A stretch of 64,000 bases of DNA from Cryptomeria japonica (taxonomy: Eukaryota; Streptophyta; Pinopsida; Cupressales; Cupressaceae), in the NCBI RefSeq assembly GCF_030272615.1, contig NC_081412.1, positions 27,359,001 to 27,423,000 on the forward strand. Reading direction: 5' to 3'. Of the stretch, positions 45,375-56,850 are shown in pieces. Position numbers and translations under genes: made by a program. The notes beneath the pieces were generated by a model, which worked only from the letters and a program-made list of their open reading frames with translations, was not told where the DNA came from and searched no databases. How positions within the stretch are numbered: position 1 is the stretch's first letter; each line of letters starts with the position of its first letter.

Positions 45375-47700
45375 ATGGGTGGTCCACCTGTTGGACATGA
45401 GCCAACAGTCCATGAAGTTCTTCTTCAGGACCAAGATTGTGAACCAATATTCTGTAACAGTGGATGGCTAAATTATTTTTTAAAGCTAAAGGAGTTTAAT
45501 GAAAAAAATTGCCAGGGAATTTACCTACACACTTTCAAATGGAGAAGCTCGGGTAAAAGGTTTGAGAGTGGTGGTTACAGAGGAACAGATAGCAGAGGTA
45601 ACTGGGTTACCAACAGATGGGGAGAAGTACTCAGAATCCAAGGATGCACACATTGCAAGAGTAGAATTTACACGTCTAGGATATCCCCCATTAGTAGTAG
45701 ATAGACAAGAAACTAGGCGAGAATCCCTTCTGCCTGAATGGAAATCAGTAGCATTGTATGTTTTAAAATATTTAACCTGCAAAGGAAGGTTCTCATGTCT
45801 GCATTCTCATCACTTCAAGCTCCTAAGTCATCTATGCCACGGAAGAAGGATGAATTTTCCAAGCCTATTGTACAACCTTCTTTCCATAAGTGCAATAGAG
45901 ACCCAAAACGGTAGGCCTCACTCTATTTGTCATCATTGCCTAACTAAGTTTTTAGTTGAAAAATCTTTGAGAGATGTTTCTTCAATGCTTTGGAATGAAC
46001 TTGTTGAAACTAGAATGTTTAGGGTAGAGAACATAGTTATAGAGGAGCCACTTCCATCTCAGGAACAAGAAAACCTTGAAAAACCTAGTTCGTCTTTGAA
46101 AACCCTTATCCTCTTTGATATCATCAAAACAAAATCTTCTTGCAGCAGAGGAACCCTTACAAGAAGAAGTGACAACACAGGTTCCTTCTCAGAGTATAAG
46201 AAAAACTAGGGCTGCCACACGAAAGGAAAAGGGCAAAGAAAAACAAGTTGGCATAGGACATAAGGAGGAGAAAAGTAAAAATGAGAATTTACCCCCTCCT
46301 GCGGCCAAGAAGAGAAAAATTGTGAAACTAGTTCCTACAGTAACTATTGAAGTTGTTGAAGAATTGGCTATAGGAAGTAGTCTTGCAGTTGAAAAAGGAA
46401 AATCTCGAAGAAGTAGTGGTAGGCTTTGTAAATAGTTTAAAAGCCAAGACCAAACCACAGAGCCAAATATTACAATCCTAATTGACTCCCTAGAATGAGA
46501 ACAACACAGTCCCCTCCATAATGATATCCCTCCTCCACCAAATGAACCTCAAACAGAATATGAAGAAGAGGAAGAACTACAAAATATTGAGGAAGAAAGG
46601 GAATTGTAGCTTCAGGAAGAAGGGGAACTCTGGGATATTGAGTAGCCTCAGAAATAGGTAGGTTTTGACAAACTAGACAACTTAGCATCTGTTGTAGAGC
46701 AGGTTATTGAAGCAGGGAGTGAAGAAGAAAAGAAGAAACCTAGGGCACCTGTTCATAGACCACCTAATTCCCTTACTAGTCATGCAGTGGGACTTGCTCT
46801 TTATGAAGATTGGGAACTTGAAAAGGTAAAAATGCAAATAATAATTGATTGGCAGAAGAAATTTATTGAGCAAAAGGATGAGAAAATAGCCCAGCTTAAA
46901 GCTAAGGTGGAAACAGTAGCCACCATGGTACTATAACTGATGAAATGTCAAGCTCCTCCTCATGTTTACTCTCTATACTTAAGAGAACAACACATTAGTT
47001 CCAAATGATGAGGATTGTTAGAGATTCAAGTCCCTCATTGCAAACACTAGAAGATTTCGATAGTGCTTATCAGGTATCTCCTACAACAATAAAAAATCTA
47101 CTTTGTGAACTTTATGTACATAACTATGTTTTTCCTAATGATGTTGATTGGAACCCTCTCCTTTACATCGAAGATATCCAATTGAGGGCTCTTATGTCAT
47201 GGATGTAGAATGAAATATCAAGGGGAGAGCAGTTTCAGGTGTATCACAAGGAAGAACTTGAGCTTTCATTGCCCTTAAGGGCTGAATCAAGGGAACCTAG
47301 GTGACTTTACTTTGATTGGCAGAAGATTGTATACGAGCCAAATTATGCAAAGGAAATCCTACCGTTAAGGGACGAAGTGTATAAATAATATGAACAAATG
47401 GCTCCAAGGGAAGGATAAGAATAAATAGGACATGTATTCCAGCACTGGAATAGCCTAACAGATGAGTTGAAACAATCTGAGCCACACTCTGCACAAAATT
47501 ACCATGTAGCATTAAACAGAGCACCCAAGTATATGCACTTGGGAAGAACAAAGGGATGACATTGGTTGCCTTTCAGTTTTCAGCCATACAATGATCCAAC
47601 AAAATGTACCAGGTGGAAGAGATTGGAAAAAATGAAAGGATTCTACTCAAGCATATCTACAGGTGGTTCTGGGCAGGTTACCCCACGCAATTTCTGAATC
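45375..47700 (+). pseudogene. Element F accessory ORF downstream of integrase
   Basis: Open pieces at 45375-45704, 45499-46209, 46115-46435 and 47005-47208 appear to be one decayed gene in the position of the Athila third ORF. The first part (LKLKEFNE, then KIAREFTYTLSNGEARVKGL and VTEEQIAEVTGLPTDGEKYS) resembles the domain called putative plant transposon protein, found in many plant repeat ORFs. A basic stretch (AAKKRKIVK, near 46300) could be a nuclear signal. E/Q-rich coiled parts follow (46560-46900), then a W/Y-rich end. I see no signal peptide or clear membrane segment, so an envelope role is not supported. Function unknown. Confidence 0.55.
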
Positions 47701-47750
47701 AATGCCAGAATCCAAAATTTTCCTGTTGCTTGAGGATCAGCAAGAAGTTA

Positions 47751-47763
47751 GCTTAGGGGGAGA
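47751..47763 (+). promoter_or_regulatory. Polypurine tract of element F
   Basis: TTAGGGGGAGA directly precedes the 3' LTR start TGATGAG at 47764, as expected for the plus-strand primer. Confidence 0.75.
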
Positions 47764-48987
47764 TGATGAGCCTAAATAATGGCTCTATTTTGATAGATTT
47801 TTTATATAATACTCATGCCTAGGTCTTATTATTAGATGACATTTTGATTATAATATTCTCATAAGTTGATACCTTTTAAGTGTTTTTGAAACTGGTTTAA
47901 CTCATACCTAAGGATGTCATATAATGGGTTCAAATGGTCTATCTATGCAAATATCTAAAATCAATTATAAATATGGTTTACATTATATCATGTTAGCATT
48001 AGTATATACACTTGTTTTTTGTGTACATTAATATCATGATGCAAGGTCAGCAAAGGTGAAGTAATGACAAATGGCAGTTCAAAAGAGCATCAAGTATATA
48101 ACCGTAATGCAGACCCAAACAGAGAAATACAGTAATGATCGAAACCACTTGACCAGTTCTTCAGTAGATTGATTTATGAAACATTTATAACTATTCCTAG
48201 TGGAGCTTAGATCTAGGAGGCCATTCATGCTATATTTTCTCAATCACAGGACAGATGTTGTTCTGTTGTCCTGCACTAACTTCTTCTTCTCTTGTTAATA
48301 AATCATGTCCACTTATTCTGTAGGAATGTGGTTGATCAATTAGAAGTTTGTTATAATTTTTCCTATAAATAAAGGGATCTCTCTCCTCTTGGGGATATAA
48401 GAGAATGACCATAGTATTTTGTAATACACAGTCTTCTAGCATTGTTTATGTATTTTCCAGTAAAAATTAAATAAAGAGATCAATGTGATTTTGAATGATT
48501 AGATAATTGTAATCTGAAGTTTTGGAGATACTCACTCAAGGGGGCCCACTTGGTGATTAATCCTTTGTATGTTCCAGTTATTTTTATACTTCTATAGCAG
48601 TTGTTTTTGCAGTTGTTTGTTCCTATAGCCAAAAGAAACAGTTCCTTTATCTATTCCTACAGCCACAGCAGCAGAGTATTTCCTGTTGCCTGCTAGAACT
48701 TTATCATTTAACAGTAGTTGTTTAAACTAATTTCCAGTTGTAAGATTAAGTATTAGTTCATTTGAGATTCTATGTGTTTGCTTTAAGAAGAATTTCCTTT
48801 CCTGTAGTAATATAGAATGGTTGCGATATGAACTTGGTGCACATATAGTGCTGGCCCATTTCAAGTTTACGTCCCTGGTTGATAACTAAATGATCCTTTG
48901 CCACAAGAAAAGTTAGCTATTTAAGGATATTCAATCTCTGAATTGTGTTTTATTACCTAGTTACCATTCTAGTTGTGAGGACCAACA
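47764..48987 (+). repeat. Element F 3' LTR
   Basis: 1224 bp, matches 37941-39157. TATAAATA at 48364-48371. It ends AGGACCAACA, followed by TTTAT and the continuation of the copia A LTR. Confidence 0.88.
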
Positions 48988-49991
48988 TTTATATACTTTC
49001 TATATTTTTTTGGTTCATGATTTGGTGCTCTGGTTGTTATCGCTTTCATTCCCGGTTGGTATTTCCTAGCACTGGTTAGCTTTACTGGTAAGTGATGTTT
49101 GGTGATTTGGTTAGAGGATTTTGGTCTGGCTTATGGAATCAGTTTCTATTTGGATAAAGGTGTTTCATGATCATGTCCTAAGTGTTTAGTATCTTTGCAC
49201 TGGCTAGCATGTTGTTATGATGGTCCTATTTGGATCCGGTTAGACTTTCTTTTATTTCACTAAGGATTTCTACCGGTTGGTGAAGCGTGTTGGATTTTGG
49301 TCTTAGCAGAATTTCTGGTGGAATTAATTTTTTGGTTATTTGATTTAGGTCCATGCTATGTAATGTAAATCATAATATTGGTTTGATCATACCATGTGAT
49401 GTAATTTTTATAATTTTGGGTTTATTGGTTTAGGGTTTAGCCAATCTTGTCAATAAGGTTGATGAAATATATTTATAGGTGACTTATTCATGTAATTGGT
49501 ATCATGGTATGGATGGGATGGTTATGTATTCATTATCAGAGAGTGGTTTATGTGAGAACAAGGTTATATCATTCAATGAAGGTTTGAGAAGGTTTTGTAT
49601 TGCAGGGAAGACATCTATACTTAACCGGAACTATATCAAGCATTAGTAGATGCTACTTTCACGATTCATTTCTTTCCAAATTGTAGTTCGATGTTTATGT
49701 AAGTTAGTGAGACTTCTTTTTGTGATGAGTAGTGAGCTCTAGGCGGTTGGCCTGATTGCAAGTGCGATCCCTATTGTAATTATTTCACATACTACTGCAA
49801 AAGTATTATCTGATTGTGGGTAGGGTTTCCCACTGTGGTTTTTCCCTTTACCGAGTTTTCCACATCAAAATTATCGGTGTTGTGTGTACTGTGCTTTTAT
49901 GTTCTATTTTTTATAGTAAATTGATTCACCCCCCCCACCCCCCCCGCCTGCCCCCCTCTCAGTTTACTCCCAGTATCAGAGTTGTCTAATA
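48988..49991 (+). repeat. Copia A 3' LTR, second segment
   Basis: It continues the copia LTR after F: TTTGGTTCATGATTTGG, the typical AGTGAGACTTCTTTTTGTGATG block, GTGGGTAGGGTTTCCCAC, a long C-run (49928-49960), and the end GTTGTCTAATA at 49991. The C-run is longer than in the other copia LTRs and broken by A and G. Confidence 0.8.
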
Positions 49992-50540
49992 GAAACTGAC
50001 TCCTTACACCTTTATTTCTAATTTCTTTTCTCAGATTCGAGTGTTTATCCAATTTAAAATTCAAATTTACAATTACATGTTTAATTTCCAATTGAATTTT
50101 AAAAATTTTAGAGGTCTAAAATTGAGCTTGTGGATTGTTTAAATTGGATTAATTGCTTCAAATCTGATTTAGAAACATTTCAAAATTCAAATTTGTAGAT
50201 CTCATTTTAATCAAATTATATAAATTTAGAGGTTCTATTTACAAAAACCCTAATTTATTTTGGTTAATTTGATTTGTGGGTTGCTTCATTTTTCACATCA
50301 ATTTTTAGATTTGATTTTAAAATATTCATAATGGCACTTAATATATCTGATTTATTTGCTATTTTACATATGATTACTTTTCTTTTCACTTATATTTATT
50401 AAAATCATAGTGTTGGATAATGGCATCTTTCATTTTACATTGCTTCTTTTCATTCATAGCACTTTGGCATATTGAGTTTTTAGAGTTTCCAAATTTCTTC
50501 CTTTCAATCAATTTGATCTCAAATATTTCATTTATAGTGC

Positions 50541-51709
50541 ATGTTGTTTTATTATCGTGTTTTGGGGAAAATGAATTTCATATGTAGATTACCTCAAAAG
50601 CTCAAAGCTTTTGTAGATCCCAATTCTAGAGATGTTAATGGAAAACCTAATACTTGTACCTCTCCTAGGGTATCTAATATCAATGATCTCTCTAATGGAG
50701 AGAAATCATTGAAGAGAAACATGGCACCATCTTCTTCTCATATGCATACCTTAGTGCAAGGGAGGCAAGATTAAAATATTGGCGTTTCCATCTCTCTAGA
50801 TGCTCCTTATTCTCCTAGAGCCTATCTTAGTCGTCAAAACATTTGTAGAGAAGATGATGTTATGCATTTTATTCATGATATATCTCCCAACATAACATTA
50901 AGAAAATATGAGGCCTTAAATGATAAGGATCTTATTTCCCAATCCACCAAAGAGGATATGCATGATGAAAGAATGGAAAATCATCCTCCACAAGAGATTC
51001 CTTCTTCATCTATTTGTCCTTGTTTTTCTTCTACACATACTTGCACTAAAACCTTCAAATAAATTTATTAAAATGTTCCTCCAGCTTTTCAATTAAAATA
51101 TTCTTATAGGAGTGGCTTTAACATAATATCAAAACAAGGTTTTAGAGGATGAGGACTTGGAAAATTTGAAAAAGGAATTAGAGTCCCTATAAAACCTCCT
51201 ACGCAAACTAGCGTAGAAGGCCTAGGACATGATCATAAATCTCCTATGGATTACCTCCTTAGGATTCAAGATTTCAAATATCATCTTGCAATACAACAAA
51301 CCATTCGTTCATCTACAATGCTTCTTTTTCAAAACCTCCTTTCTGTTCACATCACCAAACCAATGATCACACTACCAATGATTACCTTGATTTTCAAAGT
51401 GAAATGAAAGGACTCATTGATAGAGGCATAGTTAAAATCATAGATGGCAATCCTTCTTCTTCTAACAATCCTAGTCCTATGTCACAAGAGACAAGGCCTA
51501 ATCCTATTGACGATCAGGAAAGGTTAGCAACTAGAATATTTTGGAAATTAAAGTATGATAATAATGTTGTTTTTCCTTTTGTAAAATGTATCAAAAATCA
51601 TAAAGAAGGTGATGAGAATTATCTTTCCATCGTAGCTATTTTCATTCTCATGGAAAATGTAAAGCATTTAAGAAATTTGTTCAAGAACAATTTGATAAAG
51701 CTCAAATAA
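50541..51709 (+). pseudogene. Element G ORF with G-patch motif
   Basis: Frame 0 runs from 50541 to beyond 51200 with stops at 50772 (TAA), 51060 (TAA) and 51150 (TGA). Near 51110-51190 it reads SGFNIISKQGFRG, stop, GLGKFEKGI, which fits a G-patch (a short glycine-rich nucleic-acid-binding motif) with an arginine codon CGA changed to TGA. In another frame EMKGLIDRGIVKIIDG (51404 on) corresponds to the IQDLIDRG block after the zinc knuckle in the gags of B and D. The protein therefore joins gag-like and G-patch parts in an order different from B. Confidence 0.6.
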
Positions 51710-52755
51710 ATCTTTCAAGTAATATTGTTCTCTTTCTTTGTGAGAAATTAGTGCTTCAACACTCTTCTCACCCTTCATGTTGCTCCTCACCCTATGACAA
51801 AATTAGTTAACTTAATTGGGGACTCTTTGTCATTAGAGGTAATACTTTTTCAATTTCAAACATCTTGGGGAAGCAACATGGTCCATTTTTGCCTTTATAC
51901 TTGGGGGGCAAGAATCTTATCCTCCTCTCTCTCTATCTAAAGTATCACCATTGCCTTTAGGGGCTGAATTTTTCATATTTTGATATCCTTTCTTGCATGA
52001 AATAGTATTTCTCTTATGACGAATCCCTCCTTGGGGGAATCTATGATATTTCCTTCTTTTTTCTTTCTATCTTTTTGAAGATTACCTCTTCTTTTGAGTT
52101 TCATTTTACATATGTTAATGTCCTTTCTTGTATTATATATTCATTCATGTGAATAAATTGTGCATTTTCTATTGTTTATCTCTCCTTAGATGTTGTGTAA
52201 TTCTTCTCATTGTCCTTAAACTTGGGGGGCAATGATTTTTCTCTCTCTCTCTCTCCTTTCTAAGGACCCATTTTTATTTTGTTGGGTGGTGTTCGTGTAT
52301 GATTTGATGTAATTATTTGTGTGAATTTGTTGTTTACTCAAGGTTTCTCTCTTATGCAAGAGGTGTATTTCCTTGGCTACAACCTCCTTTTCACTTGGCA
52401 ATGTACATCCTATTATAAACTTATCCCTAAAATTGGGTGAAAAGTGTGTGTCATCCTTCATCAAGAATCCTTTTCACCTAGCAATAGGGGAGAGGTAGGA
52501 ATTCTTGTTTTCCTTCCTTTCTTTTGGTAGAAGATGTTATGTTTGTTCAAGAAACTCCTCTTGGAGGTAGATGTCTTTTGAGAAAAGGTCTCTTCTCCTC
52601 CAAGGATCCTCTCTACACTTATTGCAATATATCCCTTTTTTTCAACTATCTTATCCTCGCTTCTAAGAGTCCTCTCTCTTTAGCTTTGATTTATGACATT
52701 GTTTCCTAAAGGATATCTCCTTGGTGTTGGAGGAAGGTATTCTTGTTTTTAGCTT

Positions 52756-52795
52756 CCTTAAGATGTCAACATAGGGCTATGTTGACATCTTAAGG
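52756..52795. repeat. Perfect 19-bp inverted repeat with 2-base loop
   Basis: CCTTAAGATGTCAACATAG (52756-52774), GG, then its exact reverse complement (52777-52795). It is perfect, although the surrounding element has decayed. Confidence 0.9.
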
Positions 52796-52849
52796 GGCGT
52801 ACACCCATATTGCCCTCTTTGTATTATATTGTATCATATTTTTGCATTT

Positions 52850-53240
52850 CTTAGATGAGGTGCTCATTATTGAAACTAGAGAAAACAAACTCCTACATGA
52901 GATGCTTCATGTCTGAAACCAGATGTAGCATTGATATATGTCTTAAATGGGGGTGCACATTCCTAAAATCATATTACAGAGGATTTCCTCAAAACCACCT
53001 GCATGTATCTTTCTTAAATGAGGTTACACATTCTTGAAACCAGAGAAAACAAACTCTTAAACGAGATGTTCTTGAAAGTAGACATTCACCCCATGGTATT
53101 TATACATTTCCCCCTTGGCATTTATACATTCACCCCTTGGAATTTGCATTTGTATTATATGTCTTAAACAGGTTGAAGCACGCTCAAAACCAGAGGAAAT
53201 AAACTCTTATATGGGGTGATATACACTTGAAACTAGACAT
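52850..53240. repeat. Imperfect tandem repeats in element G
   Basis: The sequence CTTAAATGAGGT...CATTCTTGAAACCAGAGAAAACAAACTC occurs about three to four times (near 52850, 52925, 53008 and 53165) with variable spacing. Between them CCCCTTGG-CATTTATACATT is repeated at 53090-53150. Confidence 0.6.
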
Positions 53241-53736
53241 CACTTGCACACACGCACGAGGATGAGTGGAACTAGCAGAACACAACTAGACTATTCCTAC
53301 TCTCCTCCCCAACATGGATCATCTAGAAAAACACATCTAGGGGCAAGTATCCATGTTCTTTCTCATCATTCTTCTCATTGATCACCTAGAAAAACACATC
53401 TAGCATGTATATATGCTCTCTCTTTCCTTCTCCTCATGAACTCATAGCTAGTTGACTTGAGGTCCTATTTTGTGTCCTTAGCCTTTGTGTTTTGTGCCTT
53501 TTGCCTTTGTTTGTATTATGTCTTTGTTTTTCTTCTTTTTTTGTCTTATTTTGTGTTCTCTTGCATATATTTGAGTGATTTAAGATACTTAGATTAGGGA
53601 CTTGGTCCCTCAAAATTAGTGATGTCTTATACTCCTTGTGATTAAGCTCTTCATTGCTCCTCTTCCTCATCTCTCTTTCGTCTACTTTACCATGAGAATT
53701 TGCATAGGCTCATACTCCCACTGAAGTATGGGCTAA

Positions 53737-54945
53737 ATGTAGCATCCTAAATTGTACTCCCTTACAATTTGGTCCACATTTGGGCCCTCATCTTAGCATT
53801 GATTTCCTAAAGTCAGACTAGGACCTAATTCTTCTTATACCATTTAATTATAGTATCTTAACCTCTTTGTAAATCACATGGCCCTTTTATTCTGGCCCTA
53901 AATTAGGGTGGGACCAGGGTATGGCACCATGGTCCTCAATAAGACCAGGGCATGGTGCCTTGGTCCTCTCAAATGGGACCTTAATTTGGCTCCTCCTAAT
54001 GGTCACAATAAGCTACAGGGAATGTGATCTCCATGTTGACCTATGTTAGAAAATTAAGATGTTTTTCAATGGGAAAGTATTAAAGGAGGTCCATCCCTCT
54101 CATTTCATCATCACAAGATAACGGGGAGAATCATAAGGCATCCAATTAATCCATATTTAAGAAACCTATCACTCAAGCATTCATCATCAAGCATTTCTAG
54201 ATATCTTCAAGGCTGCATATTCTTCATTTACTCATTGTGGAGCAACATTACATCTTTCGTATGCAAGAATGTATGTGTGATTAGGGTTTTGTCATGTATA
54301 TTTCATTTCATACAACATATGTGGTCACATTCAAGAAGCAAACCATCATTATTAGTCATTGCAGGTCTAAGATATATCTTTCCATCATTTATTTCAGTAT
54401 TTACCACATTTCATTCAAGGTTAATTCCTAAACCAGAGTTTGACTTAGGAAAACTCCTATTCCCAAACTTTTTCCCCTTCTTTTTGTGTGTAGGAAACAG
54501 GTGTGAAGTTGTGATCTTAAGAATAAGCATTATTTACAATGATGAATCAATCCCCCATTGGAGTGTGAAAAGTTTGGAGGACAAGGAAAACCACCACCAT
54601 GGTCCCGACATTTTAGGAGCTCTTTCTAGGAACAAGTTTGAATCTACTTACATTTCTCAAATCCAGGTGTGTGGCTCAATCCCACAATGGTAGCTTTCTG
54701 TTTATGCATTTCTACTTCAATTTTCAACACTTTTACCCCAATTTCAACAATTCAATTCACAAAAGAGGGTTCATTAATTCACATCATCAGAACCCCCATT
54801 CTAATCAGAATTCTCAGTCCTAATCCTTGTCTTTTTGTGACTAGATCTATTGGATTAGAATCCTCTTTTGAATGTAATGGTCTTTAAGTCATTAAATTAG
54901 TGGTTTCATCCTTCTATGGTGGAAACACTAATTTTCACCATTACA
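53737..54945 (+). repeat. Element G 3' LTR
   Basis: It begins TGTAGCATCCTAAATTGTACTCCC, which resembles the start of the E1 LTR (TGTAGTGGCATAAATTGTACACCC on its minus strand), and ends CACCATTACA. It contains two GGACCAGGG...GGTCC units (53931-53970), the dyad seen in D and E1. The partner LTR is outside the window, so the ends rest on motif similarity only. Confidence 0.6.
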
Positions 54946-56050
54946 CGCCCTTATAGTTAATAAATGATACATATTAGCTTCAATCCAAAAATGAGGGAGG
55001 ATACCTTGATTATATACCTCTCCCAAACATTTTGGGGTGCAGAACATAGAGCAAACTAGTGTTGGAAAATATTTCCCACTACATCTACCTAAACATTGTG
55101 TGGTTTCAATTTGGGGCCAAACTAAGGGGAGCAGGGCTCCCTAGGTGCCATGTTTCCTTTAAAGCAGGCCCATATTGGAACTCAAGGTCCTAAATGGGGC
55201 AAGGAAATAAAAAACATATACTAAATTGAGCTAGGTCAATCATACTAGGCATGGAAGTCAAGGAACGTTAAAGTGGGGCCGAGATAATCATTAATTTTCA
55301 TACAGGTATAATTTAATGACACTATAAAAGGTAGAAAAGAAGATGTTCAATGTCTCAAAATTCAACATGAAGTTGATGCATATATCTACTACCTACATGT
55401 GCTTGATGTAAAGGAAAGTCTTTGGAAATGATGCTAAAAAGAAGGGAATTACAAGGATTACTAATGATTGCATCCATGTGTTCAAATAACCACTAGCTGG
55501 TTGGTTTTATTTCTTTGGGTTTTTTAGTCCTTGCTATTAAGACTTTATTTCATTTAGCTTACTGATTAAGACTCTTTATGATTTTTTATATTTACTATTA
55601 AGATAATGTCAGCCTTTGTGTTGTTAATGTTAATTTTGTCAAAGGTTTGTTAGTGTAAAGGCTTAGTGACCTTGTTTTGTTTCTTTTTAATATAAAAAAC
55701 ATCAGCCTTTAACTCAAGATTTTTGTGAGAGATCAAATGTTCTTGTCTCATGATAGGCATAGTTTTAATATTGTTTTGATTTAAAAATTTTATTCAAATG
55801 TCAAACAATGTGATGTTACTCTCTTCTAAAGATGGTGACAAACAAGGATCCAACCCCAAACAAGGTCAAGACAAAAGGTGCCCCTAGGGATTTTTAGAAT
55901 ATTTGTTCTTTTGGATTTTTTGAATACGTGAACTCATGGAAGATATATAGATCACCAATTGAGGTAAAAGACATATATCAAGATTTATTCCCAAGTAAAA
56001 GGTATTAACTAGCCCTTGATGTCTAGCAAGACATAGAACATTATAAATTG
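54946..56050. other. Unassigned old repeat sequence, perhaps an LTR remnant
   Basis: No coding frame. CTATAAAAGG at 55322-55331 is a good TATA box in form. About 190 bp before it, GGAGCAGGGCTCCCTAGGTGCCATG resembles the dyad module of the D, E1 and G LTRs, so this may be a broken LTR of that group. I cannot place its ends. Confidence 0.3.
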
Positions 56051-56850
56051 ATGAATGAGCTAGTATGATGAAAATGAGTAGGTGAAGATGTTAGGAAAAT
56101 GGTCTCTCAACCTTGCAATGATAAAAGAGTGGTGTTGATAAGAGGTTAATATTGATACATGACAACGAGGGTTCAGGGGCAATGCCCCCGACCACAAGGA
56201 TTTAGGGGTAGAGCCCCTGAATTGGGGATTGCAAGGGGTTCCCCCCTTGTCGACCTCGGTCCCATGAGCAGCTGGGGGTCTAGGGGGTAACACAAACCAG
56301 TGAGGTTTTTCATGGGAAACACCCCTTAAATAAAATTTCACATATAATATATCATTATAAATTTTGATTGCTTATCATGAGGTCATAGATCTAAAAATAG
56401 ATATTTTGAGTGTTATGTTTTCCCTAGAAGGCAAACCTATTTTAAGAGGGGATTGTATTACAACTATTGTATTGTGACGTGTTATCAAGGTCTGATAGTT
56501 GTTGAGTTGCCTCTAGTTCTCGTTGGTAGTACTCCTATAAGAACCTTTCTCTATAAGTATTATAAATTTTTGTTGATTTCTTAATAATATATTGGGCAGC
56601 TTTTGGTGTGTGGGGTTTTTCTCTTGAAGGGTTTTTTCCTACATAAATCATTGTGTTGTGGTATGCATGCTTTTATGTTTATTTATGTTAAGTTTTTGTA
56701 ACTATTTTAATGTTTAGTAGAAGTTTTTGCATTTTTGTCCTGTCAAGGTTAGTGTGGGAAGTTGTTCTTCTACTTGACTTCCTTACAAAAGGATGGAGGT
56801 GGTTTATTATGGAATTGGAGCTGATTTGATTTCTACAGACTACCGTGTAA
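56050..56850. repeat. LTR-like remnant with three G/C hairpins
   Basis: At 56174-56250 three short hairpins follow each other: GGGGC/GCCCC (56176-56188), AGGGG/CCCCT (56204-56218) and CAAGGGG/CCCCTTG (56232-56249). Downstream, AGTATTATAAATTTTTG (about 56557) and TGTGGGGTTTTTCTCTTGAAGGGTTTTTTCC (in short: GGGTTTTTCTC and GGGTTTTTTCC) look like the start and U5 region of a copia LTR. The ends are not clear and no partner is present. Confidence 0.35.

Larger units (their letters stand above)
37941..48987 (+). mobile_element. Element F: Athila-like Ty3 LTR retrotransposon, 11.0 kb
   Basis: LTRs 37941-39157 and 47764-48987 (TGATGAGCC to ACCAACA) differ by about 6% in the part I compared. The primer site matches aspartate tRNA with C-to-T type changes. 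Order: gag, protease (DLGAS type), reverse transcriptase, RNase H, integrase, a spacer with an inner polypurine run, and a long sense accessory frame before the 3' LTR. Aspartate primer, DLGAS and an extra ORF after integrase are Athila features. All frames are broken. It lies in the 3' LTR of copia A. Confidence 0.87.
51710..53736 (+). other. Element G non-coding 3' region
   Basis: No gene is visible in these 2 kb. It contains two CTTGGGGGGCAA runs (about 51898-51910 and 52222-52233), a CT repeat (52240-52258), a perfect hairpin (52756-52795), imperfect tandem repeats (52850-53240) and a repeated CTAGAAAAACACATCTAG (about 53322 and 53390). The end, GAAGTATGGGCTAAA, is the polypurine-like tract before the LTR and matches GGGGGCTAAA in element D. 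Confidence 0.5.
49992..54945 (+). mobile_element. Element G: old gag-only-like LTR element related to E1 and D (right part)
   Basis: The region right of copia A begins within or beside a primer site (ACTGACTCC, compare GGTGAATCC in E1). It continues with a leader matching E1's (TTCTCAGATT, AAATTCAAATTTACA, TTTTAGAGG, TTGAGCTTGTGGAT), then a decayed ORF with a G-patch, a 2-kb non-coding part and a 3' LTR (53737-54945). The 5' LTR should lie left of the window, beyond copia A. No polymerase or integrase trace is seen between 50541 and 53736. Confidence 0.6.

Noticed and set aside
45375-47700. Envelope gene in F, making it a retrovirus-like element
   Set aside because: No signal peptide, furin-like site or transmembrane segment is visible. 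The similarity is to a plant repeat-ORF domain.
54235-54693. 152-codon ORF in the G LTR as a host gene
   Set aside because: It lies inside the LTR and shows no domain or conserved start.
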